From QHXN01 sp040509515 (GTDB taxonomy: Bacteria; Acidobacteriota; Blastocatellia; Pyrinomonadales; Pyrinomonadaceae): a stretch of 24,483 nt of DNA. The translations under genes were made by a program, and so were the position numbers. Shown piece by piece: positions 14,370-21,639 of the stretch. Below the pieces are notes generated by a model, which had not been told where the DNA came from, made no database searches, and worked only from the letters and a program-made list of their open reading frames with translations. The number at the start of each line of letters is the position of its first letter. Position 1 is the first letter of the stretch. The stretch covers positions 1 to 24,483 of the forward strand of contig JBEVKV010000469.1 in assembly GCA_040509515.1 (NCBI GenBank). Direction: 5' to 3'.

Positions 14370-17300
14370 ATGGACTCAGACCGCTGGAAACAGATAGAGG
14401 AACTCTACGAGGCCGTCCTCCGGCTGGAGCCCGCCGACCGGGAGTCATTCCTGTCCCTGGCCTGCGCCGGCGACGAGGCGCTGCGCGAAAAGCTCGAATC
14501 ACTCATCGCCGCCGCCGAGCAGGCCGACAGCTTCCTCGAAGAGCCGGCCGTCGGCCTCAGCCTCACCCTGCTCGGGCTCCAGCCGGCCTCGCTCGTCGGC
14601 CAGACCATCGACCGCTACCAACTCCTGAAGCTCGTCGGGAGCGGGGGCATGGGGGTGGTGTATCTCGCACACGACCCACGCCTCGACCGGAACATCGCGC
14701 TCAAGCTCCTGCCGACCAGCATCACCGGCGACCAGCAGCGCGTCGACCGCTTCCTCCAGGAGGCGCGCGCCGCCGTCGCCATCTCCCACCAGAACGTCGC
14801 CCACGTCTACGAGATAGGCGAGGATCAGGGCTGGCACTTCATCACCATGGAGTACGTCGCCGGCCACACGCTGCGGCATGCCATGAAGGAGGGCGCGCTG
14901 GACGCGGCGCAGGCGGTCGAAATCACCGCACAGATTCTGACGGCCCTCGCCGCGGCCCACGCCGCCGGCGTCGTCCACCGCGACATTAAGCCCGAGAACG
15001 TGATGATCCGCGACGACGGCTTCCTCAAGGTTCTCGACTTCGGGCTGGCAAAACTGGTCAAGAGCGACGGGGCGCAGTTCGGCGTCGAAGCCCCCTTCCA
15101 CCTTTCCCTGCACACCCAGCCGGAATTATGGATGGGAACGCCCGACTACATGTCGCCGGAGCAAGTCCGCCGGCAGCCGGTAGACGGGCGCACGGACGTG
15201 TGGAGCGTCGGCGTGGTGCTCTACGAGATGCTGGCGGCGCGGCGACCCTTCGGCGGACGGACCTTCAGCGAGATTATAGTCGCCATCCTTGAGCAAGAGC
15301 CGGAGCCGCTTCGTAATCACGTCGCGAGCGTCCCCGGGGCGTTGCAGGAGGTGGTGCTCAAGGCTATCGAAAAGCGGCTCGACAGGCGCTACCAGACCGC
15401 GGCCGCGATGCTGGCCGACCTCCGCCGCGTTCAGAAGCAGTTGGGACTCGGCGCCGGGCCCGCGCACAATCTCTTTCCCGACCAGCCGTCCCGGCGTCCC
15501 TCCCACCAGCAACTCTTCAATACCGCGAAGCAGCGGTTACACACGATAGCGGACGCCGGCCGCGTCGTGGCTTTCATCAAGTCCTTTGGCGGCTGGCGGG
15601 CCGGCGGGCCGGCGGGACTCTCCGCGCGCCGGCCCCGGCGGCTCAAGATAGGGGCCGTCGCACTGCTGCTCTTTCTGGTCGGCGCGGGTCTCTACCTCAC
15701 GCCCTTCCGCCCGCAGCCGCGCACGTTCGCGGGCCGTCAGTTCGACCTGCGTTTCGAGCGGCTGCCCCTGTCAGGCCGCATCGCCGACCTCGTCATCTCG
15801 CCCGACGGGAAGTACGTCGCCACAATCGTGGCGCAGGAAGGTAAGCAGGCCATCCACATCACGGAGTTGGCGACGGCCAGCGAACTCAACATCGCCCCGC
15901 CTTCCGAGGGCGGCTACAGCGGCATCTCCTTCTCCCCGGACGGGAATTACATTTATTACCTTGAGAAGCAGGCGCAGACGGGGACGCTCCACCGCGTCTC
16001 GAAGCTCGGCGGCGGGCAGCGTAAAATTATCGCCAACGTCAACACTCCGGTCTCGTTCTCGCCCGACGGCCGTCGGGTCGCCTTCGTCCGCTTCAACAGC
16101 CGCGAAGACACCCCCGACCTCGTCATCTCAGAGGCCGACGGCACGTCCGAACAGACCCTCGCGAGGCGGACTCGCGCCGACGCCGACGTGTTCCCGGTTG
16201 ACCTGGACGGCGCGGGGCCGGCGTGGTCGCCGGACGGGAAGTTTTTGGCCTGCCCCACCGTGAGCCGCCCCGACGCCCGGCACGAGATGAACATCGAGGT
16301 GCTGGACGTGGCGGCCGGCACGGCACGCCGGCTTAACTTGCAGCCCTGGTATAACATCTCGCGGGTCACATGGCTGGCCGACGGCAGCGGCCTCGTTTTG
16401 GCGGCCGCCGACGCGCCTCACGCCCCGACGCAATTGGTCATGCTCACCTACCCCGGCGGCGAGGGGCGGAAGGTGACGAACGACCCCAACAACTACACCC
16501 GCGTTAGCTCGACCTCGGATTCGAGTACCTTCCTCGCCCTCAACGTCGAAGAGGCTTCCAACGTTTGGCGGGTCACGCCCGGGGGCGGTCGCCAGTTCGT
16601 CCCGCTCGACGTGAGCCAGAAGAAAGGCGTGACGGCGGTCTCGTGGTTCCCCGACGGCCGTTTCATCTACACCGTTGACGACGGCAACAGCACCAACCTG
16701 TGGCTGCGGGACGCCCGCGGCGAATCGACCCGGCAACTCACGTTCGAGCCCGACAAGAATTTCCGGCCCGCGGTGTCGCCCGACGGCCGCATCATCTACT
16801 TCGTCTCCACGCGCGCCGGCCAGATGAACATCTGGGGCGTCGAGGCCGACGGGACGGGCCCGAGGCGTTTCACGTCGGGAACGTATGAGGACATGCCGAC
16901 GGTCTCGCCGGACGGGCAGTGGGTGTATTACCGAACCGGGAGCAGCGTCCGTAAATTCCCCGCGGCCGGCGGCGCCCCCGTGAAACTGTTTAATAAGAGC
17001 GCCCTTTATCCGGTCGTCTCGCCGGACGGGCTGATGCTCGCCCTCTTCGCCAACCCACAGCCCGACAGCAAGAGGTGGGAGCTTGAGGTGTTCGATCTGA
17101 AGTCTCTGACCCCCGTGCGCAGCTTCACGCTGCCCGAAACGGCGCTCCCCTTTAACGGCTTGTCCTGGACGCCCGACGGGCGCGGCCTGACTTACGTGAG
17201 CACGTCGGGGGGCGCGTCGAACCTGTGGCTGCAACCTCTGGATGGCGGACAGCCCCGGCAGCTAACCGACTTCAAGGAAGCCGAGCTACTCTCCTTCGCG

Positions 17301-17378
17301 TGGGCGCCGCAGGGGGGCGAGATCGTCTGCGTGCTGAGCGTCAAGACTTACACGCCGGTTCTCGTCAGGCCCTTCTGA
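14370..17378 (+). CDS. Membrane Ser/Thr protein kinase with C-terminal TolB/WD40-like propeller
   Basis: 1002 residues. An N-terminal helical segment (1-60, WKQIEELYEAVLRL) typical of acidobacterial kinases precedes a Hanks-type kinase domain at about 83-350: glycine loop GSGGMGVVY (90-98), K112, E131, HRDIKPEN (203-210), DFG (223-225), GTPDYMSPEQ (256-265). All catalytic residues are present, so it should be active. A juxtamembrane Arg/Pro-rich stretch leads to one transmembrane helix at 427-448, then a beta-propeller to the end with repeated SPDG motifs (TolB/PD40 type), predicted outside the membrane as the sensor. The single helix gives an inside kinase and outside sensor. It is paired with the sigma factor 96 bases upstream; the gap holds TTGACG (14297) and TATAGT (14306) but not at promoter spacing. 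Ligand and substrates are unknown. Confidence 0.92.
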   Translation: MDSDRWKQIEELYEAVLRLEPADRESFLSLACAGDEALREKLESLIAAAEQADSFLEEPAVGLSLTLLGLQPASLVGQTIDRYQLLKLVGSGGMGVVYLAHDPRLDRNIALKLLPTSITGDQQRVDRFLQEARAAVAISHQNVAHVYEIGEDQGWHFITMEYVAGHTLRHAMKEGALDAAQAVEITAQILTALAAAHAAGVVHRDIKPENVMIRDDGFLKVLDFGLAKLVKSDGAQFGVEAPFHLSLHTQPELWMGTPDYMSPEQVRRQPVDGRTDVWSVGVVLYEMLAARRPFGGRTFSEIIVAILEQEPEPLRNHVASVPGALQEVVLKAIEKRLDRRYQTAAAMLADLRRVQKQLGLGAGPAHNLFPDQPSRRPSHQQLFNTAKQRLHTIADAGRVVAFIKSFGGWRAGGPAGLSARRPRRLKIGAVALLLFLVGAGLYLTPFRPQPRTFAGRQFDLRFERLPLSGRIADLVISPDGKYVATIVAQEGKQAIHITELATASELNIAPPSEGGYSGISFSPDGNYIYYLEKQAQTGTLHRVSKLGGGQRKIIANVNTPVSFSPDGRRVAFVRFNSREDTPDLVISEADGTSEQTLARRTRADADVFPVDLDGAGPAWSPDGKFLACPTVSRPDARHEMNIEVLDVAAGTARRLNLQPWYNISRVTWLADGSGLVLAAADAPHAPTQLVMLTYPGGEGRKVTNDPNNYTRVSSTSDSSTFLALNVEEASNVWRVTPGGGRQFVPLDVSQKKGVTAVSWFPDGRFIYTVDDGNSTNLWLRDARGESTRQLTFEPDKNFRPAVSPDGRIIYFVSTRAGQMNIWGVEADGTGPRRFTSGTYEDMPTVSPDGQWVYYRTGSSVRKFPAAGGAPVKLFNKSALYPVVSPDGLMLALFANPQPDSKRWELEVFDLKSLTPVRSFTLPETALPFNGLSWTPDGRGLTYVSTSGGASNLWLQPLDGGQPRQLTDFKEAELLSFAWAPQGGEIVCVLSVKTYTPVLVRPF

Positions 17379-17420
17379 CAGACCTCACCACCGTGCGGCG
17401 GGCGCGGGCTCCCGAGTCGC

Positions 17421-17684
17421 CTAGTCGCTCGGCGGCTCTTCCGGACACGGGCTCACCACGCGACACCTCGGGTCACAGATAATGCACTCGTCACCACCTT
17501 CGGCGGCGTTCTCCGACAGCTCGTGAAGGGTGAGAGTCCCTACATATCTTTGACCGTTGCTGACCGCGTGGATGGCCGCGATGTTCCCGCGCTGTACCCT
17601 GATTGTAACCGTTAAGCGGGTGACCTGGCCTTCCGTATCTTCGGTGAGGTCGAGCGGTATCTCGTAGACTTTCTCGTCAGACAT
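17421..17684 (-). CDS. Possible separately translated 87-residue Cys-tailed peptide inside subtilase gene
   Basis: In the same frame as the subtilase, ATG 17684-17682 is preceded by GGAGG at 17696-17692 with a 7-base spacer, the best ribosome-binding site in the region. The product MSDEKVYEIPLDLTED... is acidic, has a beta-rich middle (VTRLTVTIRV, GQRYVGTLTL) and ends in ECIICDPRC followed by VVSPC, a C-x2-C-x3-C-x5-C pattern. The start, size and Cys-rich tail recall a small stand-alone protein or peptide precursor fused to the protease; no family is recognised. No maturation enzyme gene is in the window. Whether it is made separately, as a fusion only, or both cannot be told from sequence. 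Confidence 0.4.
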   Translation of the reverse strand: MSDEKVYEIPLDLTEDTEGQVTRLTVTIRVQRGNIAAIHAVSNGQRYVGTLTLHELSENAAEGGDECIICDPRCRVVSPCPEEPPSD

Positions 17685-19427
17685 CGTAGTCCCTCCGCCT
17701 TCGTTCATTTTGGATAAAGCCTCGTATGCGGCCCTCGCGTCGAGCTTCCCGCGACCCCAACTCTGATTGGGGACGACGCCGGTGAAAGAGTCCGCGCGGC
17801 CCGCGGACAGTAATGCCCGTCGGACACTCCCCGCGGTCAGAGAGTTGTCGTGCGCCAGCAGCAGCGCGACCACGCCGGTGACGTGCGGCGCCGCCACGCT
17901 GGTTCCGCTCGCGGCCGCATACGTGCCGGTGCACCCGGCCGCCGCCCGGCGCGGTGCGGGAGTCATGATGGAAAAGCCGGGGGCCGTCAAATCAGGCTTG
18001 AGGCGGCCGTCGCGGGTTGGGCCGAGGCCGGTCAGCGGCGCGAGCGCGCCTTCGGGCAGGCCGCACTCAGCCCCCGTCATGAATCCGCTGGTGGTAATTA
18101 TGTGGCGGGCCGTTCCCGGTATCGTCACCGTGCAGTCGTCCGTGTGACCCTCGAAGGCGATGAGGGTGACGGCGTCCGGGCGGTCGGCCCACGCGTCGAA
18201 GTCGCCGCGCTCGACCTCGACCCCGCGAAGGATTAATTCCCACCGTCCCTGCCGCCATCCAGACCCTTTCTCGAAAATAATGTTGATTCGGTTGTGGCCG
18301 TTCCCGGGGTTTTCTGTCTCGGAGGAGATGTAGGCCACGGCGTCGTCGCCGAAGCAGACAAACTTCTCCGCGTCCGGCGGGATGAATTCGCTCTGCAAGC
18401 CGGTCGGTGCCCTCAGCGCGGCCGCGAAGCGGTCTTCGGGGTAGTACCAGAGGTCGATGGTGTCCCCGTCTACGACGTGGCCGCCCTCCTCCTTGAGTTC
18501 AAAAGGCAGGTGGTAGTCCGCCCCCACGGCGACACGCCCGCGGGCGTGCCGCCGGCCTTCACGCTCGTTGCCGGCCGAGTTCACGACGAGCATGCCTTCG
18601 CGCTCCGCGTAAAGATCAATCGCCTTCTCCAATAAACTTGAGCCGTCGTGTGCGCCCAGATTATCCCCCTGACTGAGGTTGACGACGGCCGGTTTACGGA
18701 GCGCGCGCGCCTGCTTCAGGATGTACCCGATGGCGTCAATGACGAAGGCCGAGCCGCCGATGGGAGTGTCGTTTCTGTACGTCACGAAGACGAGTTCCGC
18801 CTCCGGCGCCACGCCTTCATAGTCGGAGTCCGGGGCGGCGCTGCCGACGGCGACGCCCGCCACCTGAGTGCCGTGCCTTCCCGCCGCCGGGTGGTTTTTC
18901 AAGACCAGCGTTTGCCCCTCCGATAAATATCTGTCAATCGCCTCCCGCCGGTGTTCAACCCCGTAATCAAATCCTTCCGGGGGAGCGCCCGACGCCCCGC
19001 ACAGGTTCATCTGATCCCAAGCGGCGACGATGCGCGTCCTCCCCGCCGGGTCGCAGAAGCACGGATGTGTTAAATCGAAACCTGAATCGATGAAGCCGAC
19101 GAGCGCGCCGCGCCCGAGCCCCGGAATAACGCGCGACCCGGTGGCCGGGCGCAGGAGATGGATGGCGTTCAGGTTCCCTACCGCTTCATCTTTAAAGGAG
19201 GACGAGCCTTCGATGGCGATGACGCCGGGGTGTGCCTCTAATCGTCTGAGCCGGTTCAGAGCGATGGTTCCCGTGGCGATTTCTCCGATGGTGGTGACCG
19301 GCCGGAAACCGAGGCCGCTGATGGCCGACAGATTACCCTTGAATTCAATCACGACGCGGACGGGCGTGTCCGCGTGCCCGGAGACCTTCCGGAGCAGATA
19401 CCGTAATTTAAAATCCAGAGTCTTCAT
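17421..19427 (-). CDS. S8 family subtilase with C-terminal Cys-tailed domain
   Basis: 668 residues; ATG at 19427 with AAGG 8 bases upstream. Residues 20-76 resemble an I9-type prodomain (VRVVIEFKGN). The triad is intact: D114 in FIDSGFD, H185 in RHGTQVAG, S510 in GTSVAAP, oxyanion N287 in SAGNE. As in the subtilase at 11115-13295, a long insertion separates Asn and Ser, with DTIDLWYYPED, RGDFDAWADR and TVTIPGTARHIIT. After the catalytic domain (ends about 573) comes a Gly-rich joint and an 87-residue segment (582-668) ending in a Cys cluster (648, 651, 655, 661). No signal peptide or membrane helix, so probably cytoplasmic. It converges on the kinase gene (42-base gap). The segment from 582 has its own start signal, see the entry at 17421-17684. 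Substrate unknown. Confidence 0.9.
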   Translation of the reverse strand: MKTLDFKLRYLLRKVSGHADTPVRVVIEFKGNLSAISGLGFRPVTTIGEIATGTIALNRLRRLEAHPGVIAIEGSSSFKDEAVGNLNAIHLLRPATGSRVIPGLGRGALVGFIDSGFDLTHPCFCDPAGRTRIVAAWDQMNLCGASGAPPEGFDYGVEHRREAIDRYLSEGQTLVLKNHPAAGRHGTQVAGVAVGSAAPDSDYEGVAPEAELVFVTYRNDTPIGGSAFVIDAIGYILKQARALRKPAVVNLSQGDNLGAHDGSSLLEKAIDLYAEREGMLVVNSAGNEREGRRHARGRVAVGADYHLPFELKEEGGHVVDGDTIDLWYYPEDRFAAALRAPTGLQSEFIPPDAEKFVCFGDDAVAYISSETENPGNGHNRINIIFEKGSGWRQGRWELILRGVEVERGDFDAWADRPDAVTLIAFEGHTDDCTVTIPGTARHIITTSGFMTGAECGLPEGALAPLTGLGPTRDGRLKPDLTAPGFSIMTPAPRRAAAGCTGTYAAASGTSVAAPHVTGVVALLLAHDNSLTAGSVRRALLSAGRADSFTGVVPNQSWGRGKLDARAAYEALSKMNEGGGTTMSDEKVYEIPLDLTEDTEGQVTRLTVTIRVQRGNIAAIHAVSNGQRYVGTLTLHELSENAAEGGDECIICDPRCRVVSPCPEEPPSD

Positions 19428-19444
19428 TTCATTACCTTCACACC

Positions 19445-19780
19445 TTATTCGCGCCAGAATGGTTCAGGAACTATCAACGCAGATATTTAATTGACGAGAC
19501 GTACGTGAAGGTCGGCACGGGGCGGAGGTATCTCCACCGCGCCGTCGAATCGGCCGGTGACACCGTGGGGTTCATGCTCAGCGCCGGACGCGACGTTTAC
19601 GCGGCAAAACGCTTCTTTAAGAAGTTAATGTGGAGGGGGTAGCAGGCTATGCAGTGCTTCCGCTCTTTTCACACCGCCGAGCGAACCATTGAAGGAATCG
19701 AAGTGATGCACATGACAGGGAAAGGGCAGGTGAAGTGCCGCCCGGCCGAGCGTTCCGAAAAAAAATTTCGGCCGTGCTGA
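19445..19780 (+). pseudogene. IS6-family transposase remnant with internal deletion
   Basis: In one frame without a usable start I read FAPEWFRNYQRRYL, then DETYVKVGTGRRYLHRAVES, then DTVGFMLSAGRD and AAKRFFKK up to a TAG at 19640. The same frame continues with CFRSFHTAERTIEGIEVMHM, TGKGQVK, to a TGA at 19778-19780. These are the first DDE-region block and the C-terminal block of IS6/IS240-type transposases. The roughly 100 residues between them, carrying the second Asp and the Glu, are missing, as is most of the N-terminal half. The element is therefore dead. I could not identify terminal inverted repeats. It lies head-to-head with the subtilase, 17 bases from its start codon. Confidence 0.8.
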
Positions 19781-20416
19781 TAGATTCCGGTCGCATACGG
19801 CGCGGTAAGTAACAAGAGTGGTAATGCACCGGCGGCGTACGGCTCTAACAGTGACCCGTGAAAGAAGGCCCGGCAGACCGCGCCCCGTCTCGGGCGACCA
19901 GATGAGCATGCCGGCTCGCCGACGCGATCAGGGGCGTCTGTCGACGACCGTCATCAAGATTCCGGAGTCGAAGTTTAAGTTTTTCGAGAAGGTGCCGGGG
20001 GCGGCGGGTAGCTGCCCCTTGAGCCCCGGCGCGGCGCGTGACGGTCGTAGGTGGTCTCTCACCCCCCACCTCCCGGCGCGCTGCGCCGCCCAGGCGCGCC
20101 GGTCAGTGCGACGGCGCGCCATTCAAATCGTGACACGCCGCTCCGGAGGTGTCCTTATCCTTTCGCGTCAGACCCGGCGGCAGTGAATTAGCGGTTGGCA
20201 TAATGCCTGCCCTCCTACGCCGCGGGCGGCATCTCCATTTACTGCTAACCGGGGCCTTCACCGAGCCTCACATATATTTCATCCGAGTCCTCTTCCCTCT
20301 TCCACCAGAGAGAACGGCGACCTGTCGGTTTCATCAGCCGCGTCTTCGCTTCCGTCGTCGCGCCGGCAGCAACACTGCCGCCCGCCGCCTTCAGTTCAGG
20401 TTATACTCTCCACGCG

Positions 20417-20435
20417 GCACGGGCGACGTCCGTGC
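20417..20435. promoter_or_regulatory. Dyad upstream of crp-like gene
   Basis: GCACGG (20417-20422) and CCGTGC (20430-20435) are perfect complements with a 7-base centre, 10 bases after a TTATACT that could be a -10 box. The placement suits an operator or leader hairpin for the Crp/Fnr gene. No direct support beyond symmetry. Confidence 0.3.
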
Positions 20436-20476
20436 GGGGGCGGCTTGAGCGACGTGCCTGCCAAGTCTTACGCGCA

Positions 20477-20496
20477 TCGTCCGCACGAACGGACGA
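20477..20496. promoter_or_regulatory. 7-bp dyad in probable leader of crp-like gene
   Basis: TCGTCCG (20477-20483) and CGGACGA (20490-20496) pair perfectly around CACGAA, and GCG-rich flanks can lengthen the stem. It ends 47 bases before the start codon. A smaller palindrome AAGGC / GCCTT follows at 20510-20522. It may be a leader hairpin or an autoregulatory site. Confidence 0.4.
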
Positions 20497-20543
20497 CGCG
20501 CGCCCGAGTAAGGCCCGGCCTTTGACAACCGAGGGAGCTTCAC

Positions 20544-21260
20544 ATGCGCCACGTAAATATATTCCCGGCCCCTCATCCCCAGAACCTGATCCTATCATCG
20601 CTTTCCGTCGGGGAGTACGAGCGACTCGCCCCGCATCTTGAGCCCGTGCGCCTCAACTCGGGCAGAGTTCTCTACAACGCGGGCGACACCATCCGCCACG
20701 CCTTCTTTCTGAGGAGCGGCATGGCCTCCCTCGTCTCCGTCACAGAGAACGGCAGGGCTATCGAGGTGGGGATGATAGGCAACGAGGGCATGGTCGGCGT
20801 CCCGGTCGTCCTGCGGGTCGGCGCGGCGCCCTATCAGGTGACGGTGCAGCTCCCCGGCAACGCGCTGCGCATCAAGGCGGGCGTGCTCAAGGCGGAGTTC
20901 GACCGGGGCGGGAAACTTCAGGACTTATTGCTGCGCTACACCCACACGGTCGTCACGCAGATAGCGCAGTCGGCCGCCTGCAACCGCTTCCACACGGTCG
21001 AGGAGCGGCTCTGCCGCTGGCTGCTCGTCAGCCGCGACCGCGCGCAGACCGACACCCTCCACCTCACGCAGGAGTTCCTCGCGCAGATGATAGGCGTGCC
21101 GCGCACCAGCGTGACGATGATTGCCGGCGAGCTGCGGCGGGCCGGGCTCATCGCCCACAGCCGCGGCAAGGTTCAACTCCTCGACCTGCGCCGCCTCCGG
21201 GCCTCCTCCTGCGAATGCTACCGGGTCGTCAGTAAAGAGATAAGCCACTTCGCCGCCTAG
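20544..21260 (+). CDS. Crp/Fnr family transcriptional regulator
   Basis: 238 residues; GAGGGAG lies about 7 bases before the ATG. The N-terminal cyclic-nucleotide-binding-type beta-roll spans about 18-130 (LNSGRVLYNAGDTIRHAFFL, IEVGMIGNEGMVG), and the C-terminal HTH_Crp is about 145-215 (ERLCRWLLVSRDR, then LTQEFLAQMIGVPRTSVTMI, GELRRAGLI). The N-terminus has no Cys cluster for an Fe-S centre as in Fnr, and the canonical cAMP contacts of E. coli Crp are not evident, so the ligand is unknown. It is a single gene with a long upstream region, and a Crp-type palindrome lies 29 bases after its stop. The protein would bind DNA as a dimer. A decayed HTH of the same type is at 1384-1573. Confidence 0.92.
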   Translation: MRHVNIFPAPHPQNLILSSLSVGEYERLAPHLEPVRLNSGRVLYNAGDTIRHAFFLRSGMASLVSVTENGRAIEVGMIGNEGMVGVPVVLRVGAAPYQVTVQLPGNALRIKAGVLKAEFDRGGKLQDLLLRYTHTVVTQIAQSAACNRFHTVEERLCRWLLVSRDRAQTDTLHLTQEFLAQMIGVPRTSVTMIAGELRRAGLIAHSRGKVQLLDLRRLRASSCECYRVVSKEISHFAA

Positions 21261-21288
21261 CGCGGCGTCACAAAAATTTTCCGCGTTG

Positions 21289-21304
21289 TGTCGAGAATTC
21301 GACA
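21289..21304. promoter_or_regulatory. Candidate Crp/Fnr-type operator
   Basis: TGTCG, six bases, CGACA: a perfect 16-bp palindrome with the 5-6-5 geometry of Crp-family sites (E. coli consensus TGTGA-N6-TCACA). It lies between the Crp/Fnr gene and the exported-protein genes, 336 bases before the first of these. TCGACA recurs at 21483-21488 and GTGTC-C-GACAC at 21524-21534. Binding by the adjacent regulator is inferred from geometry and position. Confidence 0.4.
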
Positions 21305-21639
21305 GAACGCGGCCCCGCCTCTGGTGTAGTCTCCGCCCGCACAACAGAAGCCCCCCGATAGGCTCGGCCTCAACCGACTGGCAAGGCCCCGCCGGGGAGT
21401 TTTCTCGCTCACGCTTCAGGCATTAGTCGCCGTCCCACCGGGGGCCGGCGGGTGGGTTTACTTTCGGTAAAACCTCGTCTAGTCGACAAGCTCGCGCCTT
21501 TCGTCCCTCGCACGGGGCGACGTGTGTCCGACACGGGCTCACGGCCGTAGACCCTCGCGCCCCCTCCCCGGGCGGGCGGGTCGGCCGCCCCGCCGTCCGC
21601 CGTCCGAAGGCCAAAGGCGCTCTCCGGAGAACAAGCCAA
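21305..21639. other. Intergenic leader with several dyads, no gene seen
   Basis: No supported gene. CCCC-GCC-GGGG followed by AGTTTT (about 21387-21403) is a weak terminator candidate for the crp-like gene. A CCCACC / GGTGGG hairpin begins near 21434, followed by TTTAC / GTAAA. GTGTC-C-GACAC is at 21524-21534. TCTCCGGAGA, a perfect palindrome near 21620, holds the GGAG that probably serves as the ribosome-binding site of the next gene, 10 bases before its ATG. Confidence 0.4.

Larger units (their letters stand above)
19781..20543. other. Long non-coding stretch upstream of crp-like gene
   Basis: No convincing gene. An open frame at 19818-20186 (plus) has Arg-rich, shadow-like composition apart from a short stretch (TTVIKIPESKFKFFEK, about 19940-19990), which I cannot assign and could be a relic. 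The part nearest the IS6 remnant probably includes element or target DNA. Toward the crp-like gene there are two hairpin-forming dyads (20417-20435 and 20477-20496) and TTATACT at 20401-20407, which resembles a -10 box without a good -35. Confidence 0.5.

Noticed and set aside
16128..17234. 368-residue minus-strand frame opposite the kinase propeller
   Set aside because: Composition is that of a GC-rich shadow frame and no domain is visible, while the plus strand has a continuous propeller.
19818..20186. GTG-started 122-residue plus-strand frame
   Set aside because: Arg/Pro-rich text without recognisable motifs, except one short non-shadow-like stretch. No good ribosome site was found. Kept only as a note in the intergenic entry.
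20522..20527. TTGACA, a consensus -35 box, just before the crp-like gene
   Set aside because: It lies 16 bases before the start codon, so a -10 box at normal spacing would fall inside the gene, and none is seen there.
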